Source of the DNA: Dyadobacter sp. MSC1_007
Lineage (GTDB): Bacteria > Bacteroidota > Bacteroidia > Cytophagales > Spirosomataceae
NCBI RefSeq assembly: GCF_023667495.1
Contig: NZ_JAMOZL010000003.1
Span: 434,001 to 498,000 of the forward strand
DNA length: 64,000 bases
Direction of reading: 5' to 3'
The notes under the pieces were generated by a model, which searched no databases, was not told where the DNA came from, and saw only the letters and a program-made list of their open reading frames with translations. Made by a program: the position numbers and the translations under genes. Shown piece after piece: positions 1 to 8,628 of the stretch (within the stretch, counting starts at the first letter, position 1; the number at the start of each line of letters is the position of its first letter).

Positions 1-936
1 TTGTCCGCCATCGGTGTCTTCGGTGGTCTGAAGTTGTACGCTGTGAAAATCGTTATAATTCTCAGCTTCTATTTTTGCAGGCAGGATCGTGCCGGTTATT
101 CTTTGACTAGCTGAGACGAATTCAAACCAGTTGAGATTGAATGCGCCACTTTTGGCAAACAGCCTCACTACCTGGCTTCCCGCAGGTAATGTAACCGTCG
201 TGCTAACCGTCGTCCAGCTCTGCCATCCACCCGTTTGGGGCACATTAACCTGGCCCAACACAGCGCCAGCCGCATTTTTGATTTCGATAATGCCGTTTCC
301 GTATGCATTGGCAACGCGGAACTGAATTTCGTAATCTCTGGCGTAAGCGACATTAAGATTGTAGTCCATCCAATCGTTATCGTCGATGTAACCCACGTTC
401 ATGCCACCGTCAGCGTCGGAGGTTTGTTCGATCTGCACCTGGTACATCGCGTCGAAGTTTTCCGCCTCGATTTTGCCAGTGCCGGGTTTGGATGCGATAG
501 CCTCAAACCAGTTGAAGTTGAAACCGCCTTTTTCAGCGTAAATACGGATGGTTTGGTTACCCTGCGGAAGTAACGCAACGAACGAAACGGTTTTCCAGCC
601 CTGCATGCCGCCTGTTTCAGGGATCAGGATTTGGCCGAGTGTAGCGCCAGTCGTGGATTTCAATGCAAGTTTAGCCTCTGGGCTGTAACCATTGGCGATC
701 CTGAACCGGAATGTGTAGTATCCCGCCGACGCGGTTTGGACATTGTAGTCCATCCAGCTGCCGTCCTGGATCCAGCCCACATTAAGTCCACCACCAGAGT
801 CCCCTGTGGGCTCGGTGTTGATGGCATTCATGGACACGTAATCTTCCGCTTCGATCTTTCCGGGGAGCACATTATTTGACTGAGCCTGAATAGAGAGGGA
901 GGATACTATAAAAAAGAGCGTAAATAATCTTTTCAT
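1..936 (-). CDS. Secreted protein with tandem CBM6 carbohydrate-binding modules (3' end beyond window)
   Basis: The reading frame is open from an ATG at 936 to the left edge (312 codons), so the C-terminus lies outside. It starts with a signal peptide (MKRLFTLFFIVSSLSIQAQ). Two complete copies and the start of a third copy of a roughly 135-residue module follow. Each begins with a KIEAE(D/N)(Y/F) strand, has a GG(L/M)NVG(W/Y)I...WMDYN core, and the complete copies end in a FNxNWFE motif. This is the hallmark of carbohydrate-binding module family 6, which binds beta-glycans or xylan. By family knowledge the missing part probably carries a glycoside hydrolase or a T9SS sorting domain; this cannot be seen. 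The upstream 283 bases to the next gene hold only AT-rich DNA and a short palindrome (985-999). Confidence 0.85.
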   Translation of the reverse strand, partial: MKRLFTLFFIVSSLSIQAQSNNVLPGKIEAEDYVSMNAINTEPTGDSGGGLNVGWIQDGSWMDYNVQTASAGYYTFRFRIANGYSPEAKLALKSTTGATLGQILIPETGGMQGWKTVSFVALLPQGNQTIRIYAEKGGFNFNWFEAIASKPGTGKIEAENFDAMYQVQIEQTSDADGGMNVGYIDDNDWMDYNLNVAYARDYEIQFRVANAYGNGIIEIKNAAGAVLGQVNVPQTGGWQSWTTVSTTVTLPAGSQVVRLFAKSGAFNLNWFEFVSASQRITGTILPAKIEAENYNDFHSVQLQTTEDTDGGQ

Positions 937-1219
937 TCCCTGGGTTTACAAAATTTAGGGAATATACAACTAGTTTAATATTAGCTACAATTTTTGTAGA
1001 AGTTTTCAAGTTAAAAAATGAAAAAATAATTTTCCAATCCTTAAAGAACTTCAAATAATTATCGTTTTTGTTCGCGCTGGGACGGAAAACGCTTTTAAAG
1101 GTAAATTTTAAAACCTACTAGGCTGTAACTTTATTTCAATAGAATTTTGGCCACGTAAAAGTAGAACGTGGAATACTGAATTGTTAGCAAGAAATAGGTG
1201 CAGATATGTTAGATCTGAT

Positions 1220-1480
1220 TTACTTAAATGCCGGAATTCCTGGTTCTTCTCCGGGCAAGGGCTCTACTTCCGGCACTATGGGCTCAACAGGCGGCAGCTC
1301 TGGATCAGGTTTGACAGGTGGCGTTTCCGGGTCTTTTTCAAAAGGCGGCGTTTCTTCGGGCAGGTCTGGAGACGGCACTTCCGGCCTCGGGTCAAACGGT
1401 GGTGTTTCGCGTGGGTCTGTCGGATCGTCCCCGCCGTTTTCACTATCCCAGTATTCAGCGGCTATTTGATAAATATCCAT
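1220..1480 (-). CDS. Small proline- and acid-rich hypothetical protein
   Basis: An 86-residue frame with an ATG at 1480 and a weak GGAA four bases upstream. After a short non-repetitive head (MDIYQIAAEYWDSENGG) it is almost entirely a degenerate Pro/Glu/Asp/Val repeat of the type (P)xTPPxxPxPE. There is no signal peptide, transmembrane segment or known domain. The opposite strand has an open Gly/Ser-rich frame over the same bases, a consequence of the repeat, so coding strand is not certain. I prefer the minus strand because its head looks protein-like. Function unknown. Confidence 0.5.
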   Translation of the reverse strand: MDIYQIAAEYWDSENGGDDPTDPRETPPFDPRPEVPSPDLPEETPPFEKDPETPPVKPDPELPPVEPIVPEVEPLPGEEPGIPAFK

Positions 1481-1616
1481 GATTTCCAGTTGTTTGATGA
1501 TGTTGTGTTTTTAGTGAATGCCTTCAATAATTGTGCCTGGACATTTTGCCGTCGTACCTCTACTTTTTCATTTTCAGAAATTTTTTTCGTAAAGTGAAAA
1601 AGGCGTATTTTTGTTA

Positions 1617-1910
1617 ATGGTCATCATCACTAAAACCATTTTACGGCAATTTGCCGATCGACATCCCGATGCCGTTCAGCCCCTAAATCATTGGTATGAC
1701 ATAGTGAGGAAATGTGATTGGCATTCGTTTTCGGAGATGAGGACAACTTTTAATAGTGTAGATGCCGTCGGGAACGACCGATATGTTTTTAATATCAAGG
1801 GCAATAGTTACAGGTTGGTCACTATGATCCACTTTGCCAAAAGGACCATTTACATCCGTTTTATAGGTACGCACACTGAATATGAGAAAGTTGATTGTGC
1901 AAACATTTAG
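1617..1910 (+). CDS. higB: HigB-family type II toxin (mRNA interferase)
   Basis: A 97-residue protein. The N-terminal MVIITKTILRQFADRHPDA and the C-terminal IYIRFIGTHTEYEKVD are the family hallmarks of HigB toxins, which in this class (RelE fold) cleave mRNA, usually at the ribosome. I chose the ATG at 1617 because it gives the family's usual N-terminus; a TTG lies two codons upstream. The antitoxin gene follows after 8 bases, giving the reversed toxin-first order typical of higBA. An inverted repeat CTTTTTCA...TGAAAAAG (1563-1570, 1595-1602) lies just upstream and could be the autoregulatory operator, but this is speculative. Confidence 0.88.
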   Translation: MVIITKTILRQFADRHPDAVQPLNHWYDIVRKCDWHSFSEMRTTFNSVDAVGNDRYVFNIKGNSYRLVTMIHFAKRTIYIRFIGTHTEYEKVDCANI

Positions 1911-1918
1911 AAAACGTT

Positions 1919-2305
1919 ATGATCGATAAAATAAGGAACCACGTGCAGTATGAGCAGATTATGAAACTGATAGAGCATTACATTCAAAAGGCAACGGCCG
2001 GGGGAGGCTTTCATACGCTCAACGCTCAGGAGTCCGAAGAACTGCAAAAACTGACGTTGCTGGCAGAGCATTACGAGGACAACGTGCTGCAAATAATGCC
2101 GTTAACAGTCACGATCAATGCTGTGGTACAGCAAAAGATCAGTGAGATGAATATTACGCAGGGTAAACTCGCGGAGATATTGGGAATAGGGGCGGCAAAG
2201 ATATCACAGATACTTAATGGAAAACGGGAGCCGGATGTGCGGTTTTTAAAAGCAATTCACGAGAAGCTGGGGATTGACGGAAACTTCATTCTGGATCGTG
2301 TTTAG
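1919..2305 (+). CDS. higA: HigA-type antitoxin with XRE helix-turn-helix
   Basis: A 128-residue protein from the ATG at 1919, 8 bases after the toxin stop. Residues 72-125 form an XRE/Cro-type helix-turn-helix (NITQGKLAEILGIGAAKISQILNGKREP). The first ~65 residues are a helical toxin-neutralising region (YEQIMKLIEHYI...). Antitoxins of this family bind the toxin directly and repress the shared promoter. The longer C-terminal-HTH layout matches the HigA form commonly paired with the Bacteroidota HigB family. A TTG start eight codons upstream would overlap the toxin and is less likely. Confidence 0.85.
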   Translation: MIDKIRNHVQYEQIMKLIEHYIQKATAGGGFHTLNAQESEELQKLTLLAEHYEDNVLQIMPLTVTINAVVQQKISEMNITQGKLAEILGIGAAKISQILNGKREPDVRFLKAIHEKLGIDGNFILDRV

Positions 2306-2390
2306 CCTGTTTTTCAAGGAGTTGAAAAAATATATTCACTTTAAGGAATTATTTTCTCAAAGCGTTTGTAATGTCTGCACTGTACAGTAA

Positions 2391-2406
2391 ATCAATATAT
2401 TCAAAT
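2391..2406 (+). promoter_or_regulatory. Candidate ArsR operator/promoter motif, copy 1
   Basis: The 16-mer ATCAATATATTCAAAT ends 20 bases before the arsR start. It recurs with two differences at 2784-2799, 16 bases before the adaptor gene. Both genes would then share one controlling site. ArsR proteins usually repress by binding AT-rich partly palindromic sites around the start; that this is the site is inference. Confidence 0.45.
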
Positions 2407-2426
2407 TCATCTATATATCGAAGAAG

Positions 2427-2702
2427 ATGGAGATCCGGAAAGTGGAGAGGATATCGAAGGCGTTGAGCGATCCCAGTCGTATTCTCATATTACAGCAGTT
2501 ACGCCAGAAGGAAGATTGTTTGTATTGTCATGAAATATCAGATTTTATCGACCTTACCCAACCTTCTATTTCACACCACGTGAAGCAACTGGCAGATGCC
2601 GACCTGATTATCACTGAAAAGGAAGGCAGGAATGTAAAGTATAAGTTAAATCAGGTGGTGCTCGATGAATATCTTGGCTTCCTGACCACCTTGAAAGTTT
2701 AA
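2427..2702 (+). CDS. ArsR/SmtB-family winged-helix transcriptional regulator
   Basis: A 91-residue protein, the usual size for the family. It has the ArsR signature: LSDPSRILILQQL at the N-terminus, recognition helix TQPSISHHVKQL (residues 44-55) and a beta-wing ITEKEGRNVKYKLN (62-75). Two cysteines, C31 and C34 (DCLYC), sit just before the DNA-binding helices, where some ArsR members bind metals or respond to thiols. It lies directly upstream of and co-oriented with an RND efflux operon, so it most likely represses that operon and itself. The inducer cannot be told from sequence. Confidence 0.9.
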   Translation: MEIRKVERISKALSDPSRILILQQLRQKEDCLYCHEISDFIDLTQPSISHHVKQLADADLIITEKEGRNVKYKLNQVVLDEYLGFLTTLKV

Positions 2703-2723
2703 AATTTTTACCCAAATACATCG

Positions 2724-2799
2724 ATACATTTCTATGAATTAATGTATCTGGCGGCGAATTAGCCCTTATTTAGTTTCTTATTAATCGATATATTTAAAT
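2724..2799 (+). promoter_or_regulatory. Control region of the RND efflux operon
   Basis: The 113-base gap before the adaptor gene holds an inverted repeat ATACATT-N10-AATGTAT (2724-2730 / 2741-2747). Further on is ATCGATATATTTAAAT (2784-2799), a near copy of the motif upstream of arsR. Either could be the ArsR operator. Confidence 0.45.
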
Positions 2800-2815
2800 A
2801 CTTAAATAAATAAAA

Positions 2816-3904
2816 ATGGAAAAGACGATTCACTCCGCCAAAGTCATATCTGGCTTAATCATCACGGGTGTCATCTTGCTGTCGGTGTTTATCAAAGGAT
2901 ACACTTCCAAAGACGGCAAGGATGGAGCACCGGAAAAAGTAGCAGCAGCTCCCGCGAAACCTGCGGGTGTGCCGGTTGATGTACAAGTGCTTCGCGCACA
3001 ATCGCTGGACGATGAAATGGCTGTTTCGGGTACATTACTGGCTTATCAGGAAGTAAGTATCAGCAGCGAGCTTAGCAGGAAAGTAACGGCAGTTTACGCG
3101 AAAGAAGGCAAGGCGGTTTCCGCAGGAACGTTGCTTTTCAAACTGGACGATGCCGATCTGCTTGCAGAATTAGAGCAATTGAAACAGCAGGAAAAACTAA
3201 CATTGCTTAACGAAAGGAGACTTAAAGATCTGATAGACAAGGAGGCAGCGATCCAGCAGGATTACGACCAGGCATTTACCAATCTCAAAGTGTTGCAAGC
3301 CCGCATTGAGCAACTGAAAGTAACGATCGCGAAAACGAGCATCCGTGCTCCGTTCAGCGGTAACCTTGGAATCGTGAATGTGCATCCCGGTGCATTCGTT
3401 ACGCCCGGCAGCCCACTTGCCCTTCTTACCGACAACAGCCGGTTGAAAATAGATTTCGCAGTTCCTGAAAAACATGCGAACACATTGCGGCCAGGCGATG
3501 AAGTGCAATATAATGTAGAGTCGTCCGACAAAGTTTTCAAAGCACGCATTGTGGCTCATGAAGCCGGTCTCGACCAAAAGACACGTACGCTTTTAATGCG
3601 GGCGGTTACCAACAATAGCAACCGGGAGCTGCTGCCGGGCCAAAGTGCCAGATTGCAGTTACGTTTAAACAATACCGGTAACGCGTTGATGGTGCCCAAT
3701 CAGGCCCTCATTCCTTCCTCAAAAGGTTACAGTGTGTTCGTAGTGAATAACAATACAGCCAGTTTCAAGCCCATTGAAGTAGGTCAGCGGAACGCCTATT
3801 CGGTGCACGTGACCAAGGGACTTGCCCCTGGCGACACCATTATCACCAGCAATATGCTTCGTTTGGCCCCCGGCGCTGCCGTACAACTGGTTTCAGTCCA
3901 TTAA
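2816..3904 (+). CDS. RND efflux periplasmic adaptor (membrane fusion protein, HlyD/AcrA type)
   Basis: A 362-residue protein that bridges the inner-membrane pump and the outer-membrane channel of a tripartite RND exporter. Residues 7-29 form an N-terminal membrane anchor. An Ala/Pro-rich linker leads to the barrel-sandwich hybrid domain (VSGTLLAYQEVSISSEL... and the returning KTSIRAPFSGNLG), with an alpha-helical hairpin between (LLAELEQLKQQEKL...). The beta-barrel and membrane-proximal domains follow (VPNQALIP...). No lipobox is present. The pump gene starts 15 bases downstream and the channel follows, so the three form one operon. The substrate is unknown; family resemblance is to multidrug adaptors, not CusB metal adaptors. 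Confidence 0.93.
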   Translation: MEKTIHSAKVISGLIITGVILLSVFIKGYTSKDGKDGAPEKVAAAPAKPAGVPVDVQVLRAQSLDDEMAVSGTLLAYQEVSISSELSRKVTAVYAKEGKAVSAGTLLFKLDDADLLAELEQLKQQEKLTLLNERRLKDLIDKEAAIQQDYDQAFTNLKVLQARIEQLKVTIAKTSIRAPFSGNLGIVNVHPGAFVTPGSPLALLTDNSRLKIDFAVPEKHANTLRPGDEVQYNVESSDKVFKARIVAHEAGLDQKTRTLLMRAVTNNSNRELLPGQSARLQLRLNNTGNALMVPNQALIPSSKGYSVFVVNNNTASFKPIEVGQRNAYSVHVTKGLAPGDTIITSNMLRLAPGAAVQLVSVH

Positions 3905-3919
3905 AAACTTCTATCTGAC

Positions 3920-6900
3920 ATGAGTGCGATTTCACAAGTAAGTATTTCCCGGCCGGTATTGGCCGGGGTAATGTCTGTACTGCTTATACTTTTCGGGATT
4001 GTAGGTTATACGTTTCTGGGAACACGGGAATATCCCGTCACAGATTCCCCGATCGTAATGGTAACCACAGTTTATCCGGGTGCAAGTGCTGACATTATAG
4101 CCTCTCAGGTTACTAAACCTTTGGAAGAGGCTATTGCGGAAGCAAACGGGATCCGTTCCGTGTCTTCCACCTCCCGCGAACAGGTGAGCATTATCACCGT
4201 CGAATTTGAACTGAATGCGGACCTTGAAGCGGCCGCCAACGACGTGAGAGACAAAGTTTCCAAATCACGCCAGCAGCTGCCGACGGATATTGAACCGACG
4301 ATCGTAGAAAAAGCAGGTCCGCAGGATATCCTGGTCTTTCTGACGGTGCAGAGTAAAACTAAAACGCTTGAAGACGTTACCGATTTTGTCAATATCAATA
4401 TCAAAGAGCGCTTGCAATCCATTCCGGGCGTAAGGCTTGTGGATTCATATGCAGGGCGCAAGCGTGCCATGCGGTTGCGCATGGATCCTGTGAAGCTGGC
4501 TGCCTATGGGCTGACACCGCTCGATATCCAGACTGCATTGCAGCGCGAAAACGTGGATTTACCCAGCGGTCGCATTGAAGGCCAGAACACCGAAGTTACC
4601 TTGCGCACGCAGGGACGGCTGGTTACCGAGGACGATTTCAATAATATGATCATCCGGGAAAGTGAAGGAGCTATTGTGCGGTTCAAAGATGTGGGGCAGG
4701 CTGTGATGTCTTCCCAGAACGAACGGACGGCCATGATCATTTACAATGGCAAAACGGCCGAATATGGTGTAGGAACGGGTGTAAGTCCGCAACGCGGCGC
4801 TAACTCGCTGGCCATCGTGGATGATTTTACCAAACGTTTTGAAGAGATCAAGAAAACAGCTCCGAAAGAATATGAGATTGCTTTGGGAAAAGACTTTACG
4901 ATTCCGGTCCGGAACTCACTGGCCGAAGTGGAGGAAACACTTTTACTCGCATTTGCACTCGTTTCGCTGATCATTTTCATATTCCTGCGCGACTGGCGCA
5001 GTACGGTGATTCCGCTTCTGGCGATACCGGTATCTATTATCTCGGCATTCTTTATCATGTATGTCGCGGGCTTTTCGATCAACGTGCTCACATTATTGGG
5101 CTTAGTATTGGCGATCGGGTTGGTGGTGGATGATGCTATCATCGTTTTGGAAAACATATATGCCAAAGTAGAGAAGGGTATGTCGCCGATCCAGGCGGCG
5201 CGGCTGGGTTCGAATGAGATCTATTTCGCGGTTATCTCGACCACTATTACACTGGTTTCGGTGTTCCTTCCGATTCTCTTTTTAGGAGGCTTAACCGGCC
5301 GGTTGTTCAAGGAATTTGCCATTGTAGTAGCCGGTTCTGTTACGATTTCCGCATTTGTCGCACTGACGCTGACGCCGATGATGAGCGCTTATCTGCTGAA
5401 AGCGAGCTCAGGGCAAAATTGGTTTTACAGAAAAACCGAACGTTGGTTTGTAGCTCTTAACGACGCTTACGGACGCTCGCTGGCTGCATTTATGAAAGTA
5501 CGGTGGCTCGGGGTTGTGTTGCTGCTGGTATCATTTGGAGTGGCCTTTTGGCTGGCACCCAAGTTACCTTCTGAACTGGCTCCTCTCGAAGACAGGTCGA
5601 TGGTAGGGCTTGCGGTGATAGCACCCGAGGGTACTTCGTTTGAAAGTATGGAGCAAAGTATGAAGGAAATTGGGACCTATATCAGCGACTCGATCCCCGA
5701 TCTCAATGCAGAGCGCACCTATACCGCTGTGGCAGCAGGCCTTGGTAACCTTGCACAGCCGGTGAATGGTGGTTTTCAGTGGATATTTTTGAAAGAACCC
5801 AAAGACCGCAAAAGCGGCCTTTCACAAGGGCAGATCTTCCAAAAACTGGTGGTAGCATCGCAGCAGTTCAGGAACGTGCTTATTATTCCGGTACAAACAC
5901 CTACAATCGGTGGGTATGGCAATTCACAACCGGTCCAATATGTGATCCAGGCCCCCAGCTTGAATGGTTTGATCGACCTGATGCCGAAACTGATGTCGGA
6001 AGTAAGTGCCAACAAAAAACTGGTTTTTGCAGATGCTGATTTCAAGATCAACAGACCGGAGATCAATATCAGCATTGACCGTCAGCGGGCTGCGCAGCTG
6101 GGTATTTCAACGCAATCCATTGGTCAGACGCTCCAATTGGCATTAAGCAGCCGTCGGTACGGATATTTCATTCATAATGACCGCCAGTATGAAGTAATAG
6201 GTCAGCTCGACCGTGAAGACCGTTCGGCACCCTTCGATCTGAAATCACTTTATCTGAAATCGGGCAGTGGTGAAATGGTGTCGCTGGATAACCTGACGAG
6301 ACAAAATGAAGGGATCAGTCCTCCTGCGATTTATCGCTATAATCAATCTTACAGCGCGACTATTGCCGCCACACCGGCACCCGGAGTGAGCTTGGGTGAG
6401 GCCATTCAGGAGCTCGACAAGATCGCCGCGAAGGAATTACCCAAAGGTTTTACGACCGCATTAGCCGGCCAGAGCCGCGATTACTCTGAAAGTAGTTCAA
6501 GCCTCATTTTTGCATTCATATTCGCGATCGTATTGATCTATTTGGTACTCGCAGCGCAGTTTGAAAGTTTGGTCGATCCGTTCATTATTCTTCTAACGGT
6601 GCCCATGGCGCTTACTGGTGCATTGCTGAGCCTTTGGTTTACTGCCCAAACTGTCAATATTTTCAGCCAGATCGGGATCATTATGCTTATTGGTTTGATT
6701 ACCAAAAACGGTATCCTGATCGTCGAATTCGCCAACCAGAGCAAAGAGGAGGGAAGCTCCGTTTTTGAAGCTGCCAAAATTGCCGCCGTATCACGGTTCC
6801 GGCCGATCCTGATGACGACATTAGCCATGATTTTCGGAACGTTACCCATTGCATTGTCGCTGGGAACGGCATCCGGTAGTCGTCAGTCGCTCGGAATCGT

Positions 6901-7045
6901 GGTAGTAGGCGGGTTAATATTCGCCGGAGTCCTTACCCTTTATGTGATTCCATCTATTTATTCATATCTGTCGAGACCGCTGCGCAAACATGCGGACGAC
7001 GGGCACGCGCCTGTTGCCGAGGAGGCACTGGCACACGCACACTGA
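3920..7045 (+). CDS. RND efflux pump, AcrB/MexF-like (HAE-1 type)
   Basis: A 1041-residue inner-membrane proton antiporter with the full 12-helix RND layout: one N-terminal helix, a large periplasmic loop, six helices, then a second copy. The proton-relay aspartates are D404-D405 in GLVVDDAIIVLEN (helix 4), and the partner lysine is K929 in LITKNGILIVEFANQ (helix 10). These match the HAE-1 drug/hydrophobe exporters and not the CusA metal pumps. The length is typical. It is co-transcribed with the adaptor 15 bases upstream and the channel 44 bases downstream. Control by the ArsR protein at 2427 is inferred from position. Confidence 0.95.
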   Translation: MSAISQVSISRPVLAGVMSVLLILFGIVGYTFLGTREYPVTDSPIVMVTTVYPGASADIIASQVTKPLEEAIAEANGIRSVSSTSREQVSIITVEFELNADLEAAANDVRDKVSKSRQQLPTDIEPTIVEKAGPQDILVFLTVQSKTKTLEDVTDFVNINIKERLQSIPGVRLVDSYAGRKRAMRLRMDPVKLAAYGLTPLDIQTALQRENVDLPSGRIEGQNTEVTLRTQGRLVTEDDFNNMIIRESEGAIVRFKDVGQAVMSSQNERTAMIIYNGKTAEYGVGTGVSPQRGANSLAIVDDFTKRFEEIKKTAPKEYEIALGKDFTIPVRNSLAEVEETLLLAFALVSLIIFIFLRDWRSTVIPLLAIPVSIISAFFIMYVAGFSINVLTLLGLVLAIGLVVDDAIIVLENIYAKVEKGMSPIQAARLGSNEIYFAVISTTITLVSVFLPILFLGGLTGRLFKEFAIVVAGSVTISAFVALTLTPMMSAYLLKASSGQNWFYRKTERWFVALNDAYGRSLAAFMKVRWLGVVLLLVSFGVAFWLAPKLPSELAPLEDRSMVGLAVIAPEGTSFESMEQSMKEIGTYISDSIPDLNAERTYTAVAAGLGNLAQPVNGGFQWIFLKEPKDRKSGLSQGQIFQKLVVASQQFRNVLIIPVQTPTIGGYGNSQPVQYVIQAPSLNGLIDLMPKLMSEVSANKKLVFADADFKINRPEINISIDRQRAAQLGISTQSIGQTLQLALSSRRYGYFIHNDRQYEVIGQLDREDRSAPFDLKSLYLKSGSGEMVSLDNLTRQNEGISPPAIYRYNQSYSATIAATPAPGVSLGEAIQELDKIAAKELPKGFTTALAGQSRDYSESSSSLIFAFIFAIVLIYLVLAAQFESLVDPFIILLTVPMALTGALLSLWFTAQTVNIFSQIGIIMLIGLITKNGILIVEFANQSKEEGSSVFEAAKIAAVSRFRPILMTTLAMIFGTLPIALSLGTASGSRQSLGIVVVGGLIFAGVLTLYVIPSIYSYLSRPLRKHADDGHAPVAEEALAHAH

Positions 7046-7089
7046 TCTCCGGAGAGACTTCCGGAAGCCATTAAGACCATATTTCAATC

Positions 7090-8457
7090 ATGAAAACGAA
7101 CATTTCGAACAGATACACCAGGATAGCAGCCCTATTGGCTGTTGTCCTGGGCCTTACCCCCGCTTTGACCTGGGGACAAAAACAGACGCTTTCGTTGCAG
7201 CAGGCTGTGGACCAAGCCAGGGCCCGTAACCGCGAGCTACGCATTGACTCGATGAACATCCATAAATCAACCCAGCAAACCGCCATCACGCGCGGACTGT
7301 TGATGCCGAATATCGGTGTAACCGGCTCGGTGCAGCATTATTTTCAAAGACCGGTTTTCTTCGGCCTGGGTGGAAGTACATCGGGATCATCCGAGCGAGT
7401 GGATTACGGACGTTTCGGTGGCGAGGACGTAGCCAGCGCACAGATTTCATTGGTACAACCCATTTATAACTCTTCGACCCGCAATGAAATAGACAGAAGC
7501 AGGCTGCTGGAAAAACAGAGCCGGCTTTATTTTCAGGAAAGGGAAGTGGATGTGATTGCCCGGGTGAAACAGAATTATGTGCAACAACTGGTGTTGAGTG
7601 AAAGGCTCAAATTGCAGAAAGAGAGCATTCTCCGTAACCAAAAAGCGTTGAAAGACTCGCGCTACTTGCTCGCACAGGGGAAAGCGTTACGTGTGGATAC
7701 GCTGCGTGCCTACACGCTCGTGAAAAACCTCGAACCGGATGTGATGCGCCTTACTTATGCATTGCAGGTAAGCCAGCAACAATTGCGGACGCTGATCGGT
7801 GACGCCGCGGAAACGGAATATGTTTTGTCCGATTCCCTGGAACTGAACCCGGCGGATACCATTCCTTCCGAGACCGGCACCTACCGGTTGTCAGTTCAGC
7901 AACGTCCTGACTTTCAGATATTGACATTGAATAAAGTTTTGCGAGATAAGGACATCGATCTTTACAAATCTGCGCGGCGGCCGGTTGTGAATTTTGTAAG
8001 TCAATATCAGTTGCAGACCCAGACCAACCAATTCAGGTACGGCAATGCGGGTTATCCGCCGGTATTCTTTGCGGGCGTGCAGTTCTCCGTCCCGATTTTT
8101 AACGGCAAGCAGCATGTCAATCGGATCGCACTCGGCAAAATAGAACGGCAGCAGGCGGATGAGATCTATAACAATGCGGAACAACAGCTTAAAACGCAAG
8201 TGAAGCAGGTTTTGGCCACTTTGGTCGAGACTTCGGAGCGCATTAAAACGCAACGAAATGTGTCCGAAACCGCCGAACTCAGTTATTCTATTACCAAATA
8301 TAGATATGAAAAAGGGGTGGCGTCGCGACTGGAACTAACGGATGCGGAATTTGCCCTTACTACTGCAAAAGCAAACTATCTGGAATCAGTATTTGATTAT
8401 TTGTCAGCAAAAATTGAATTGGAAAGAGTTACCGGCAGTGCAAAAACGGAGATTTAG
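7090..8457 (+). CDS. TolC-family outer-membrane efflux channel
   Basis: A 455-residue protein with a signal peptide (ends near LTWGQ, residue 30) and two outer-membrane-efflux-protein repeats: LSLQQAVDQARARNRELR early, and the returning long coiled helices (NAEQQLKTQVKQVLATLVETSERIKTQ... and ITKYRYEKGVASRLELTDAEFALTTAKANYLESVFDYLSAKIELERVTG). TolC trimers form the exit duct of tripartite pumps. It is the last gene of the RND operon and is followed by a clear terminator hairpin. No lipobox, so it is a TolC-like and not an OprM-like lipoprotein channel. Confidence 0.93.
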   Translation: MKTNISNRYTRIAALLAVVLGLTPALTWGQKQTLSLQQAVDQARARNRELRIDSMNIHKSTQQTAITRGLLMPNIGVTGSVQHYFQRPVFFGLGGSTSGSSERVDYGRFGGEDVASAQISLVQPIYNSSTRNEIDRSRLLEKQSRLYFQEREVDVIARVKQNYVQQLVLSERLKLQKESILRNQKALKDSRYLLAQGKALRVDTLRAYTLVKNLEPDVMRLTYALQVSQQQLRTLIGDAAETEYVLSDSLELNPADTIPSETGTYRLSVQQRPDFQILTLNKVLRDKDIDLYKSARRPVVNFVSQYQLQTQTNQFRYGNAGYPPVFFAGVQFSVPIFNGKQHVNRIALGKIERQQADEIYNNAEQQLKTQVKQVLATLVETSERIKTQRNVSETAELSYSITKYRYEKGVASRLELTDAEFALTTAKANYLESVFDYLSAKIELERVTGSAKTEI

Positions 8458-8514
8458 TGGATGATATATTATAATTCCGTTTGGGTTGAGTAGTGAATAG
8501 GTTGTAGTAGATTT

Positions 8515-8550
8515 AATACCGGAGGATAAACGTCTTCCGGTATTTTTGTT
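8515..8550 (+). terminator. Intrinsic terminator of the RND operon
   Basis: Nine-bp stem AATACCGGA / TCCGGTATT with a 12-base loop, followed by TTTGTTTT, 57 bases after the channel stop codon. Confidence 0.8.
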
Positions 8551-8628
8551 TTGATCATGGAGGAGTAATCTAATGCTACGATTAAATTTTTATATTTGAT
8601 TTCATCCTCACATCAGATCAAAAAACAC

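Noticed and set aside
872..1054. Minus-strand 60-residue frame over the CBM6 start
   Set aside because: It is in a different frame from the clear signal peptide and CBM6 gene that starts at 936, and its product is AT-driven low-complexity.
1206..1469. Plus-strand Gly/Ser-rich 87-residue frame
   Set aside because: It mirrors the minus-strand proline-rich repeat, has no ordinary protein-like head, and its product is pure low complexity. The minus strand is a better candidate.
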